A DNA stretch of 64,000 bases, taken from assembly GCA_029582265.1 (NCBI GenBank), contig CM055830.1, positions 33,149,172 through 33,213,171 on the forward strand. Reading direction: 5' to 3'. Source of the stretch: Zoroaster sp. YZ-2022. Lineage: Eukaryota; Echinodermata; Asteroidea; Forcipulatida; Zoroasteridae. The translations under genes and the position numbers were made by a program. Under the pieces are notes generated by a model. It did not search any database. It was not told the DNA's origin and saw nothing but the letters and a program-made list of their open reading frames with translations. Positions 57,201-64,000 of this stretch are shown here, piece by piece. Within the stretch, counting starts at the first letter, position 1. Every line of letters starts with the position of its first letter.

Positions 57201-60200
57201 ACGGATGCGGCGACTTATTTTGTTGAAAAATCGAAAGAAAAAAAAATTGGAAATCCGTACTTTTTTTTTGCCCAGCGACGAATATTCAAACCATTGGTCT
57301 GAATATTTGGGGGAAAAAAAAATAATAAGTTGATTTTTAGCGTCGAGAAAACGAATTGCGAAAAAAAAAATCGTGAAGGCTACGTACGTGTACTTAATAC
57401 CATTCGTTTCGATCACGCGTCCATGTACCATCCTGCCTGATGATGTGCATCGACCCGGCCGGCCGCGCGGCGCACAGTAAGTTGCTTGGACGGTACTTAT
57501 ATCCGACTCCGTGCCTCCCTCATTTCTTGATATCAAATACTTACAGCGCAGCGGGGCGTGCTTAACCGTGAGAACAGCCCATGTGCACTGTTTGGTGCTA
57601 GACCAGCGGCCGTGGGATTGGGTGTTAGACGGGAAGTGTAATACGCGATGTAAACATAATAGTTTGATACTCGTCCCTTAATACTTGTATGTAAACAAAA
57701 TGCCATGTCGCACGTGCGTCCCGTCAGCAAAGAATACTTTTCTGAATTCTGTGACTGTAAAGGAGGGAGGAAAGCTGGATAAACGCCTTATTGCCGTCTC
57801 CCTTGATTAAAGTATTGCTTCATTGTCCAATGCAATGGGCATCGGTGAACAATCCCTTACAATCACTGCAAGTGCCGTCGACATGACTGCCTCCAGAACG
57901 GCTAGAAATGTGATAACTGACGTTAGGCTAAATAGTAATACACCGATGGCTGTAATCCACAGCTTCGTTCGGGTGGAAATTTATCGAAATGAAGATAAAC
58001 CCTGCAGACAAGCATGGAGGAAGGAAGAGAAGCAATCCACTTCTACTTCTGCTAGTGCTACTGAAGAATGTCGTCTCCGACCACCACTTTTTAAGAGGAT
58101 TTTTGGAATTTTTTTGCAACCAGTAACCAGGTAAAAAATTATTCTATCGTTTTTTGGGGGTACAGAAAGCATAAACTATCTTTAAACTCCACTTGTTTTT
58201 AGTTTTATGATGGTTTTCGGAATTTATTTCCCTTCTAAAAAAAATCTTCCCATTCAGAAAATAGAAGGATCCTAGGGTGGAATGTCGTATCCGACCGCCA
58301 CTTTTTCTCATTAAATATAACCAATAATGTAATCTTACCTACCTAGTATAGTACTAGTGCTGTAGTAAGGTGGAGAACGTATGGATGATGATGGACATAT
58401 ACTTCAAATTATTCCAGGATATTTATTTCATGAAAAATCAGGCATTTTTGGTATACGATGACTTCCTCAGTCATGTCAGTCTGATCTTGTCAACTCCCCC
58501 ATAAGTGACCAACACGGTCATTGTACATGCACAGTGGCAACTAGGAGCCTATAATAGGATCCTTCTATTTTCTGAAGGGGAGGATTTTTTTAGAAGGGAA
58601 ATCAAGTCCAAAAACCATCATAAAAGTGGATTTTAAAGATAGTTTTCGCTTTCTGTACCCCCAAAAATCGATGGAATCATTTTTTAACTGGTTAGTGGTT
58701 GTAAAAAAAATTCCAAAAAACCCTTTCCAATTCGCAGAAACAATTATTAAAATAATACAAAATAATAATTAAATTATAATGGGTATTAAACAGAAATTTA
58801 AAAGATGCAAAGTAGGCTTATTATAACTGACATGGAATTACGAGACGGAGGCAAATCCCAGTATAAAAAAAACAGCTTATGATCGTCGTCCAATGGATTT
58901 ACATGTACATGTATACAACACTTACCATCATTTTTATTTATTTATTTTTTTCCTGTCTGACAACCTTTTTCAGCACCTAAAAAATCCGTAAACCAACTAA
59001 TAAAATTGGAATGGCCTAAAGGGACAATAATGTCACGATCAAGAGAGCATAATTACCATAACGGGACCATGCCACAGCAGCCTACACAAGTGGGGATACA
59101 CCGTATCACCGCTTTGTGACTGTGGCGAACTCCAGATGATGCACCATATGGTGGATGACTGCCCACTCTCTCGTCTTAATGGTGACTTAGTGGTCTTTCA
59201 CCGGGCTGAGGACCTGGCCGTCAACTGACTTACGGACTTCATTGGGAGATTGACATAGCATACGACAGCATCATCATCAATTACCATCAAAACATGAATT
59301 TAAAAAAACTCATCACCATGCCGTTTTTTTTAAGCCGACCTATGACCACAAACCGGAGACTTTTTGTTTTGTTTTAGATATCAACCCTAAATGTGTTTTG
59401 TTACATGACTTTAACAATCATCATTCCTGTATTTGTACAATTGAAGGCTGTGTGCTGCAGTGACCATACACACTGCTGTCCTCAAGGCACCACATGTAAC
59501 GTTTCACAAGGCACCTGCACTAGTGGCGCTTTGACCATCCCATGGGAGACGAAGAATGTTGCCCAACCAATCCAGGTAAAACGGACAAAGAAATCTTCAT
59601 TCATTATTCTTGTGTAGCAACATTTTTAAGCAGAAAGAATATGTTGTTTTTGCCTCGGTGTTTTACCTGCATAAATTCACTTTTGATGTTGTTTTTGCAC
59701 CATATTGTGGGCACGTTTTATTTCAGACCTGTGATTTCTCGGGGAATTTCAGGATTTCAGGATTTTTTTTTACAAATCTCCTTTTGCCTTCAAGTAGCCA
59801 TCAAGGAAAGAAAGAAGTAGCCTGTATTGTGTCCAAACCTCTATTTTCTTGTTTGTGGTGATGTGGAGAGTCTGTAAATCCTCCAAAATTAAACATCCAG
59901 GAGGTTCAGGGGGCTTTGGCTTCTGGACCAAAGGGAGATCCAGGCCTGATAACCATATTTCAGGATTTTTAGGTGTTCGGGTATGTGCCCGAAACACCTA
60001 TTGTTTTTGTACGTTTTAAAAAAAAAAATTTTTATACTTTTTCTTCTTCTTCTCCCCAACGACTGTCCGGTAACAAACACATACTTTCAAACTTCACATG
60101 AACTTGAAATTTGGCATGTACTTAGAACTTAACAAGTAGATGAAACACGCGTTGTGAGTGACCCCAATTTGACCTTACTTCCTGTCCAAACCGGAAGTCA

Positions 60201-63200
60201 ATATTTTCAAAACCGTACATTATTAGCGAGGACGATGGTTTCGTCAAAATCACAATTCGTATCTGGAACTACACGAAAACAGTTTGTAAAAACTCGCCAA
60301 AGAAATGCCTTCTCTCAAAGAATTTCGGTACCAAAATTGACCCTTATGTAGCAGAACAGTTGTTTTTCACATTTGAACTGTTTTTCAAGAATAAACGAGA
60401 TTTCATTGGTACACTAATGAGTTGAAAACATGTCTTGCTAAATGAAACGGCCACTTATTATTTGACAACCTTCGGGACTTTTGAGTTGTGCCCTCCTTTA
60501 GCAAAAATATCTCATAGACATGCGTCATTTGTTGATATTTTGTACAGAGAAAGGTCTGCTGAGTAGATACAAAATTCGGTCCGATTTGGTGGATTTTGTC
60601 ATTTTTACAGTTGGTTTAAATTAGTGTCCAAATTAGCACCTATTTTTTACCCAACAGTTCATAAAAAGCAGTAAAAATAAAAAAAAATAAAAAACCTATA
60701 CAAAATAACGATTTTCTGAAAGTTCATACATTTTTGGTTATGGTACATGTCTTTGTTTTTGCTCAAGTAACTGCGCATTGTTGCGCAAGATGTTTTTTGA
60801 AAGGGGGGGGTCATTGCAGATTTCATTAGTCTGATTGACTGAGGCAAGGTGGGTATTCCATGCTTGGGTTTCACCACAGAATTATCAGGATGTTGTTTCG
60901 ATTTTGTGATAAACATGTCAGTTAAAAAAAACTAGCACTGAACTTTTCCGATTTTGGTTGTTTCCGTTTTGGAAGAGTAATGATCGATGTATGTAAAACC
61001 ATCCGGTGAACAATAAAGATTCCATGGCCAGTTTTTAAAAAAAAAATCAGAAATTTCAGGGTAATTAACATCTATTGGTCTTGAAATTCCCTTGTAACCT
61101 TGTTGAGGATCTTCTAGGTGTAGTCTGCAGAGAAATTTTATTCGATCATTATCATTTATTATACCATTGCATTTGAAATGAAGTTTGAATTTGGTGTAGG
61201 GCCTAATGTGATTAAGTTCAAATAATTGAAATGGACTTCAAACAAATCATCGTTGGTAACCACATCATATTTTACAGGGTACTCTTTAATATGAAAAAAT
61301 AATAATAATGCAAAGTTTCTTTAAAAAACATTCTGACGTCGTCATCACTGCCTAGACAAAACTCGAACACCTATGTGTTTGTAATATCACAAACACTGCC
61401 GTCTAGTTTTACTTTTGTCAATTCACGCTCATGTTATTTGTTTTAACAACAGAATTGACCAAATGATGACAAACGGCCACTTGTGTGTGTTATACATTGT
61501 ATTCAAAATAACATGTGTTGGGACAGCTTTCGATCGGCCAATGATGTTCACACACAAGACGTTTCACTCGGCCGTCACCGAAAATATGCCCCTCTTTTTC
61601 ATGTCATATGCTCCGCCCCCTCTTTTCCAATCACACTGAAACCACGTCTGGTTCATTGTCATGGTAACGTTGAAGCATTTATATTGCAGGTTCCACAAGT
61701 TGGAAATGGAACAATATGTCCAGGCGGCCGATATATGTGTAAACAAAACTACACGTGCTGTGAGCGTAAGCAAGTACAGGTGTGGGGATGCTGCCTTCTT
61801 CCAAAGGTTATTTTTATTTATGTGATTCGATTCAAGGCCCCTACAGATAATTTGGCCATCTTTAGGCCCCAAAATAGTCTCTGGTTTCTGGACTCCGCGC
61901 ACATCAGCTCAGACCTGTGCATCGGCATTTATATGTTTTCTGTTTTTTGCTATGAAACGATGTCCAATTGCAGCCAAAATTGCTGGATCTGTTGTAATTC
62001 TGCCATGCACTTTTTCACATAGGGATATGAACGTTTGCCCGATTTGTGCGGCCTCTCTTAGTCACCATACTTTGTGTATGGGAAATTTGGTCTGGTTCCA
62101 ATAAACACGCATACATGTATTCCACTGGTTTGTTGGGGAAAAAAGATTAAAAAATTTTTTTTTTTTTTTTAAACGTGTTACCGCACCTATTTTGAAGCCG
62201 ACCTATGACCAGATACCGTAGACTTATATTTTTGGCCTTACGGGCAATATTCCATCTCATACGTATAACAATTTTGGTAGTCACTTTCAGCATAATTTGA
62301 ACCAGATAGTTCAAGTCAATGACTGTACAATGAAATGCCAGTGAGCATGTACTACACGTACATCAAACCTTACATTAAAACGAAAAGATTTTTAAAAAGT
62401 TTTATTCATTTTGGGCTGTAAAAACCAACAAATCAGAAATCAGAAATGATAATTTCAGAGATGAAAATTAGCTCAAAATGTGTCATTTACCAAGTTGAAA
62501 AACAGTGACGAAGATTGAACGTTTTTGTCACTACTGACAAACATGTCAGAAGTGGGCAACGTCACACAAATTGACTGTTGAAATAGCCTGGAGTAACGCA
62601 TATTTACACAATCAGTAAAGCGTTAAGTGCGTATTTTGTGTGCATCACATGGACCTAATACTTAGGGATGAGGGCCAAAGTCATGGTACAGCCAAGCCTT
62701 TGAGAAGCCCAGCCAGGCCCAGGCTACCTGGCCTCCTAATCTGTCTTTTGTGAGTCCTAATCCTGTAACAATACAGTACCTGCCAATCAACATAACCTGG
62801 GCTTCTGGAGGGCCTAGCCCAGCCAAGTAGAGCTCATTATAATGGCTGGAGTTGTAAACAAAAGACAGCCGAGGTGTCAGTCAAGTCTGAGTTAACAATA
62901 AGCGATATTTGAGATCTATTCATTAGTAAAGGATCTTTTGTGCTCAGCTAGGGGATAATATAGGCCTCTAGGTCTGGGCAAAGCCTGGGCCTGGCTGGGA
63001 TTCTCAAAGACTTGACTGTACCATGACTTTGGCCCTCACTTAATGCACTGTGACACGATTTTCCTCGCTGGACATTGCAGGCTGTATGTTGCCAAGACAA
63101 GGTACATTGCTGCCCAGACAAACACACGTGTGACTTGGTAAAGAAAACTTGTCAGAAGAACGGCGAGTCTTTTCCTTGGGAAGAAAAAATCAACGCCGAA

Positions 63201-63293
63201 GAACTGGCCACTGAGGTTATCGTCGTTTTCTTGTCCATTTTAATTTTTGCATGCAAACAGGATTTTTGTCATCGCTTTCTTTCACTTTTGTGA
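45191..63293 (+). CDS. GRN: Progranulin-like gene, 12 coding exons, six granulin domains
   Basis: Secreted multi-granulin precursor. Joined coding exons are 45191-45253, 46664-46765, 47788-47916, 48377-48526, 49030-49257, 50695-50823, 53086-53187, 53993-54115, 56722-56802, 59447-59575, 61690-61806 and 63081-63293 (or to 63215 if it splices on). Every intron is phase 0 with GT..AG ends, and the joined frame stays open for 521 codons. Residues 1-19 form a signal peptide; six domains follow the granulin pattern of paired cysteines (CC..CC..CC..CC between flanking single cysteines). Spacers between domains repeat an (I/V)PWE.K-type motif. In animals, granulins are disulfide-stacked growth-factor-like peptides released from a secreted precursor. 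The exon calls are made by eye from splice sites and cysteine pattern; the family is certain, the exact 3' end is not. Confidence 0.93.
45346..45718. mobile_element. Same MITE family, copy in granulin intron 1
   Basis: Starts GGCCAAAAGGAAAATATCTCC after CCTAA and ends GAGACTTTTTATATTTAGCC. Reads in the opposite direction to 61865. Confidence 0.75.
46246..46586. mobile_element. TTAA/CCCTC MITE (type B) in granulin intron 1
   Basis: Reverse orientation copy, ending ..AGTCAAAGAAGGGTTAA. A piece of about 38 bases (GGCATTTTTGACTGG.. ) is duplicated in tandem at 46342-46420. Confidence 0.75.
46664..46765 (+). CDS. GRN: Granulin 1, first-half exon
   Basis: It has 34 codons between TTTTAG and AAT|GTGAGT. 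It holds the first six cysteines of granulin 1 in the pattern C-x6-C-x5-CC-x8-CC, ending CCPLPN. Phase 0 on both sides lets the next exon continue with AVCC. This exon is the template against which the later first-half exons (53086, 56722) can be compared. Confidence 0.92.
47115..47332. repeat. Inverted-repeat element with one-sided T-to-C changes
   Basis: It aligns along its whole length with 25858-26060, 37195-37400 and 37681-37725, which agree with each other. Here almost all T are replaced by C on the plus strand in both arms; for example ACTAATTACTACTCAATTG appears as ACCAACCACCACCCAACCG. Sequence just outside (from 47340) is not affected. Confidence 0.85.
47788..47916 (+). CDS. GRN: Granulin 1, second-half exon
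   Basis: It has 43 codons from TTGAAG|GCG to CAG|GTAAAA. It starts AVCC, carries HCC and the two last single cysteines, then the spacer motif IPWE and ends VAQPIQ. The intron sequence on both sides is shared with the introns around the exons at 50695 and 53993, which shows that second-half exons and their introns were duplicated together. Confidence 0.92.
48377..48526 (+). CDS. GRN: Granulin 2, first-half exon with spacer
   Basis: It has 50 codons from TTGACAG|AAG to AAA|GTAAGA. The first 22 residues are spacer (including IPWF), then C-x6-C-x5-CC-x8-CC and the ending CCPLVK. It is longer than its counterparts because the inter-domain spacer lies in this exon rather than in the preceding second-half exon. 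Confidence 0.88.
49030..49257 (+). CDS. GRN: Granulin 2 second half fused to granulin 3 first half
   Basis: It has 76 codons from CCCTAG|GCC to AAT|GTACGC. It encodes AVCC..HCC..C..C (end of granulin 2), a 26-residue spacer with LPWVMK, and then C-x6-C-x5-CC-x8-CC (start of granulin 3) without an intron. Elsewhere in this gene an intron separates these two parts, so this exon reflects intron loss or an older exon layout. Donor GTACGC is weaker than the others. Confidence 0.9.
49444..49612 (-). mobile_element. Second tRNA-derived SINE-like family, copy 2
   Basis: B box GGGTTCGAATCCCGCC at about 49532 (minus strand), A box GCTCGGTGGTTGAGAGG. Lies in granulin intron 5. Confidence 0.72.
50695..50823 (+). 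CDS. GRN: Granulin 3, second-half exon
   Basis: It has 43 codons from TTGAAG|GCT to CAG|GTAAAA, beginning AVCC, with HCC, two single cysteines, then the spacer with VPWE and the ending VVQPIQ. Nearly the same intron sequence precedes and follows the exon at 53993, so this exon is part of the duplicated block. Confidence 0.92.
51022..52060. repeat. Intronic minisatellite of 114-115 bp, about nine copies
   Basis: Landmark CCATGCAGTAACAC recurs at 51152, 51266, 51380, 51495, 51610, 51725, 51840 and 51955. It lies in the intron between exons 50695 and 53086. Later units are nearly identical, which means recent homogenisation. Confidence 0.95.
52225..52735. repeat. Inverted-repeat element, granulin intron 6
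   Basis: The left arm (GTTTTTGATACATGATCC, CCACACGCTGCA, CACTATCATACA) is the inverse of the right arm (TGTGTGATAGCGGG, GGCGTGTGGTGATGAATC, TATCAAAAACATAC), about 110-140 bp each. A paralogous copy is at 56010-56372 with a shorter middle. Confidence 0.75.
53086..53187 (+). CDS. GRN: Granulin 4, first-half exon
   Basis: It has 34 codons from TTACAG|GAT to AAT|GTGAGT. It begins DENVIC and has all six first-half cysteines in C-x6-C-x5-CC-x8-CC. The exon at 56722 is its near-identical duplicate except for a 7-codon deletion. Confidence 0.92.
53216..53556. mobile_element. Same MITE family, left end deleted, granulin intron 7
   Basis: Begins inside the element (TTTAAAATCGTTGCGGTGAC) because about 50 bases of the left end present in the paralogous intron (56833) are missing; ends GGGAGACTTTTTGG. 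Confidence 0.72.
53570..53840 (+). mobile_element. LINE reverse-transcriptase C-terminal fragment in granulin intron 7
   Basis: One frame reads PCHSSLHKWGYTVSPLCDCG, then TMHHMVDDCPLSRLNGDF. C.CG..(Q/E)TM.H(I/M)V..CPL is the zinc-knuckle-like end of LINE reverse transcriptases. A stop codon replaces the expected Trp (LAVN-stop-LADFIG). The second copy at 59019 shares the stop. Confidence 0.75.
53993..54115 (+). CDS. GRN: Granulin 4, second-half exon
   Basis: It has 41 codons from TTGAAG|GCT to CAG|GTAAAA, two fewer than the sister exons. The missing residues shorten the loop between the last two cysteines to C-SQGT-C (4 residues against 6). All second-half cysteines are kept. Confidence 0.92.
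54375..55060. repeat. Same 114-115-bp minisatellite, about six copies
   Basis: Units as above (landmark at 54502, 54616 and on) in the paralogous intron. The last units carry GTTGATCTTAGATGG where the other array has GTTGAACTTAGCTGG, so each array homogenised on its own after the duplication. Confidence 0.95.
55172..55961. mobile_element. Harbinger-like MITE in a granulin intron, TTA duplication
   Basis: Starts GGCAAAAAAAAAAAA.. TTGTTGAGTTGCCCTCCA and ends with the inverse (TGGAGGGCAACTCAACA..TTTGCC). TTA is duplicated at 55169-55171 and 55962-55964. The paralogous intron at 52165 (GGCATTATG) is empty at this point. It contains a GGTCGGTCGG motif at both ends and a minisatellite inside (55455-55752). 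Confidence 0.87.
55455..55752. repeat. Minisatellite of about 83 bp, 3.6 copies
   Basis: Units hold GGCCATTTGATTTGAAAACG, GTAGATTGAGTCGCAATCG and TTGACACAC..CAGTGCG. Located inside the Harbinger-like element. Confidence 0.8.
56010..56372. repeat. Inverted-repeat element, granulin intron 8
   Basis: Counterpart of 52225-52735 with the same arms; the middle lacks about 150 bases. Confidence 0.72.
56722..56802 (+). CDS. GRN: Granulin 5, first-half exon, one cysteine short
   Basis: It has 27 codons from TTACAG|GAT to AAT|GTGAGT. Compared with the sister exon at 53086 it lacks seven codons in frame between VIC and PSG, so one of the two single cysteines is gone and granulin 5 has 11 cysteines. 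Splice sites and frame are intact, so the exon is still usable. Confidence 0.9.
56832..57165. mobile_element. Same MITE family, granulin intron 9
   Basis: Starts TTAAGGCCAAACAAAAATCTC and ends GGGAGACTTTTTGG; duplicated together with the exon block that holds the copy at 53216. Confidence 0.75.
57174..59016. mobile_element. 1.84-kb Harbinger-like element in a granulin intron, TAA duplication
   Basis: Ends GGCCGTTCCAATTTTAGTAG and, inverted, GGCCATTCCAATTTTATTAG, alike over about 33 bp. TAA is duplicated at 57171-57173 and 59017-59019; the paralogous intron at 53559-53570 (GACCTAAAGGG) is the empty site. A 103-codon frame at 57823-58134 is not recognised, and a copy of another inverted-repeat element lies inside (58085-58720). 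No DDE transposase seen. Confidence 0.87.
59019..59290 (+). mobile_element. LINE fragment, duplicated copy in granulin intron 9
   Basis: Same sequence as 53570-53840 including the in-frame stop (TGA instead of TAA), so it was copied with the exon block and not inserted independently. The Harbinger-like element at 57174 landed just beside it. Confidence 0.75.
59447..59575 (+). CDS. GRN: Granulin 5, second-half exon
   Basis: It has 43 codons from TTGAAG|GCT to CAG|GTAAAA, with AVCC, HCC and the two final cysteines; spacer IPWE and ending VAQPIQ. The bases just upstream of the acceptor match those before 53993, but the intron between it and exon 56722 has grown by insertions. Confidence 0.92.
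59725..59975. mobile_element. Same hAT-like MITE in granulin intron 10
   Basis: AGACCTGTGATTTCTCGGGG to CATATTTCAGGATTTTTAGG; right end replaced by unrelated sequence. A very short piece of the family is also at 48608-48650. Confidence 0.72.
59976..61689. other. Granulin intron 10, 3' part
   Basis: AT-rich. It starts and ends (59987-60001 GTGCCCGAAACACCTATTG and 61360-61378 AACTCGAACACCTATGTG) with loosely matching pieces, perhaps an old inserted element of about 1.4 kb. No coding signal. Confidence 0.35.
61690..61806 (+). CDS. GRN: Granulin 6, first-half exon
   Basis: It has 39 codons from TTGCAG|GTT to AAG|GTTATT. Pattern C-x6-C-x5-CC-x9-CC, ending CCLLPK. It is the most divergent first-half exon (lysine- and glutamine-rich, one residue longer loop before the second CC). 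The donor GTTATT is non-consensus but the phase and the next exon agree. Confidence 0.85.
61865..62237. mobile_element. Harbinger-like MITE (GGCC..AGTCTCTGGTTTCTGG ends), TTA duplication
   Basis: It starts GGCCCCAAAATAGTCTCTGG, ends GTAGACTTATATTTTTGGCC, and is flanked by TTA on both sides (61862-61864, 62238-62240). This is the cleanest copy of a family of about 340-370 bp that appears in at least seven places here; members share CACAAATCGGGCAAACGTTC and GAATTCCAATCGATCCAGCA. Confidence 0.83.
63081..63293 (+). CDS. GRN: Granulin 6, second-half exon, last one seen
   Basis: It starts after TTGCAG with AVCC and carries HCC and two single cysteines, then FPWEEK. Two endings are possible. The frame runs on through a hydrophobic tail (VIVVFLSILIFAC..) to a TGA at 63291-63293; or the exon ends at 63215 (GAG|GTTATC, phase 0, like the donor of the previous exon) and the gene continues past the window. 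The spacer-like ending ELATE favours the second reading; the tail would be unusual for a secreted precursor. Confidence 0.75.
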   Translation, partial: AVCCQDKVHCCPDKHTCDLVKKTCQKNGESFPWEEKINAEELATEVIVVFLSILIFACKQDFCHRFLSLL

Positions 63294-63385
63294 CCCATTC
63301 CATCAAAATTATAATAAGGCTGTTTTAAAGAGAAAGTACAACATTGGTGATTTACCTTATGTATACAACATTACCTCCTATTATT

Positions 63386-63675
63386 AAAAATCAGTCAACA
63401 TGTTGATATACTTGCCAAGGTATATCTAGTGCACTTAAAAGTCGAACACTGTCAAACCTTTCGTGTAGTAAGTACATTTACAGGTCAAAATGAGTCAACC
63501 ATTTTTGACAGGTAAAAGCATTGTCTGGTATTGTTCAGGGTGGTCAAAATGACAGTAAAAACCAGTCAAAAATGCCCATGTGCGCACATTTGGGTCAACA
63601 GTCAAACACAGGCAGTTAACTGATTTTGACCTCTATAGCTACTTGCCACTAAAGTGCAGCTGTAGTAGGAGGGTT
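63386..63675. mobile_element. TTAA/CCCTC MITE (type B) downstream of the last granulin exon
   Basis: Close to the tandem copies in sequence; left end worn (TTACCTCCTATTATTAAAAATCAGTC), right end GTAGTAGGAGGG without a TTAA. Confidence 0.78.
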
Positions 63676-63887
63676 GCAAGATGGCAGATGGACGATGGAA
63701 GGTACAACGTTGGCAATCTTGGCAAAAATATTTCTACAAGTACACTTTACTCTCTTCAAATCAAGCTATACATTAAGCAACTGACCTGTGAAAGTCTTTC
63801 CTAAGCCACGTTGGCTCATCAGGCTAGTGTCTATCTCTGGTTTCATTAACATGAAATGACTGAATAAATTTCTATTCCCCCTGGATG

Positions 63888-64000
63888 GGAATCCCATCAT
63901 GGGATGCCAGTCTATCACGGGTTCCTTCCCCAGCTATTGCTGGTACCCATTTATACTCCTGGGTGGAGAGAAGCAATTGCGGTAAAGTGTTTTGCTCAAG
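63888..64000 (-). mobile_element. SINE fragment of related type at the window edge
   Basis: It reads TACCCATTTATACTCCTGGG, TGGAGAGAAGCAATTGCGG and TTTTGCTCAAG, related to the body of the SINE above but diverged; the rest lies beyond the window. Confidence 0.6.

Larger units (their letters stand above)
50552..59446 (+). repeat. Tandem duplication of a granulin two-exon block
   Basis: Block 1 runs from about 50552 to 53930 (exons 50695 and 53086 and their introns); block 2 from about 53930 to 59390 (exons 53993 and 56722). Both contain the 114-bp minisatellite, the inverted-repeat element (52225-52735, 56010-56372) and the MITE plus LINE fragment. Differences are the two later insertions in block 2 and small deletions. 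Confidence 0.88.

Overview
This is a piece of a eukaryotic genome: AT-rich, intron-rich and packed with dispersed repeats. Split exons with GT..AG borders, a progranulin-type gene, an Rnd/Rho-type GTPase, tRNA-derived SINEs, LINE ends, and hAT-, Harbinger- and TTAA-type DNA transposons fit a marine invertebrate animal. I would guess a deuterostome (echinoderm, hemichordate or cephalochordate), but the sequence alone does not fix the species. Nothing bacterial or viral is seen.

Layout. 1-15.7 kb: no gene recognised; a mosaic of MITEs, tRNA-SINEs and a non-autonomous PIF/Harbinger element that still carries a Myb/SANT-like ORF. 15.7-18.1 kb: two exons of an Rnd-like small GTPase on the minus strand; its 3' exons were not found. 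18.1-22.1 kb: probable promoter side of that gene, a LINE 3' end, then a 297-codon DDE_Tnp_4 transposase-like exon (+) followed by an array of ATGAATATTCAT palindromes. 22-28.5 kb: repeats, including a 976-bp hAT-like element with a poly-G tract. 28.5-31.4 kb: a broken copy of an integrase-core (rve/DDE) transposon, interrupted by nested hAT-like elements and ending in about 1.3 kb of a 22-bp minisatellite. 31.4-39.8 kb: more MITEs, SINEs and inverted-repeat elements. 39.9-44.9 kb: a 0.93-kb unit in tandem; its third copy was hit by a SINE, a perfect 194-bp foldback palindrome and a second copy of the integrase transposon. 44.9-63.3 kb: a progranulin-like gene (+) with 12 coding exons, six granulin domains and only phase-0 introns.

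The granulin gene is the main coding content. An exon with a signal peptide is followed by alternating 'first-half' and 'second-half' granulin exons. One exon (49030-49257) fuses a second half to the next first half. Granulins 4 and 5 come from a tandem duplication that also copied the introns, so later insertions can be dated by comparing the copies: three elements with exact 3-bp target duplications (55172-55961, 57174-59016, 61865-62237) can be delimited, the first two against the empty paralogous site. Granulin 5 has lost one of its 12 cysteines.

The most unusual signal is at about 47115-47332, inside granulin intron 2. There an inverted-repeat element, known here from several normal copies, has almost every T changed to C on both arms, with sharp borders. 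This is the one-strand pattern expected from A-to-I editing of a hairpin RNA, but recorded in genomic DNA.
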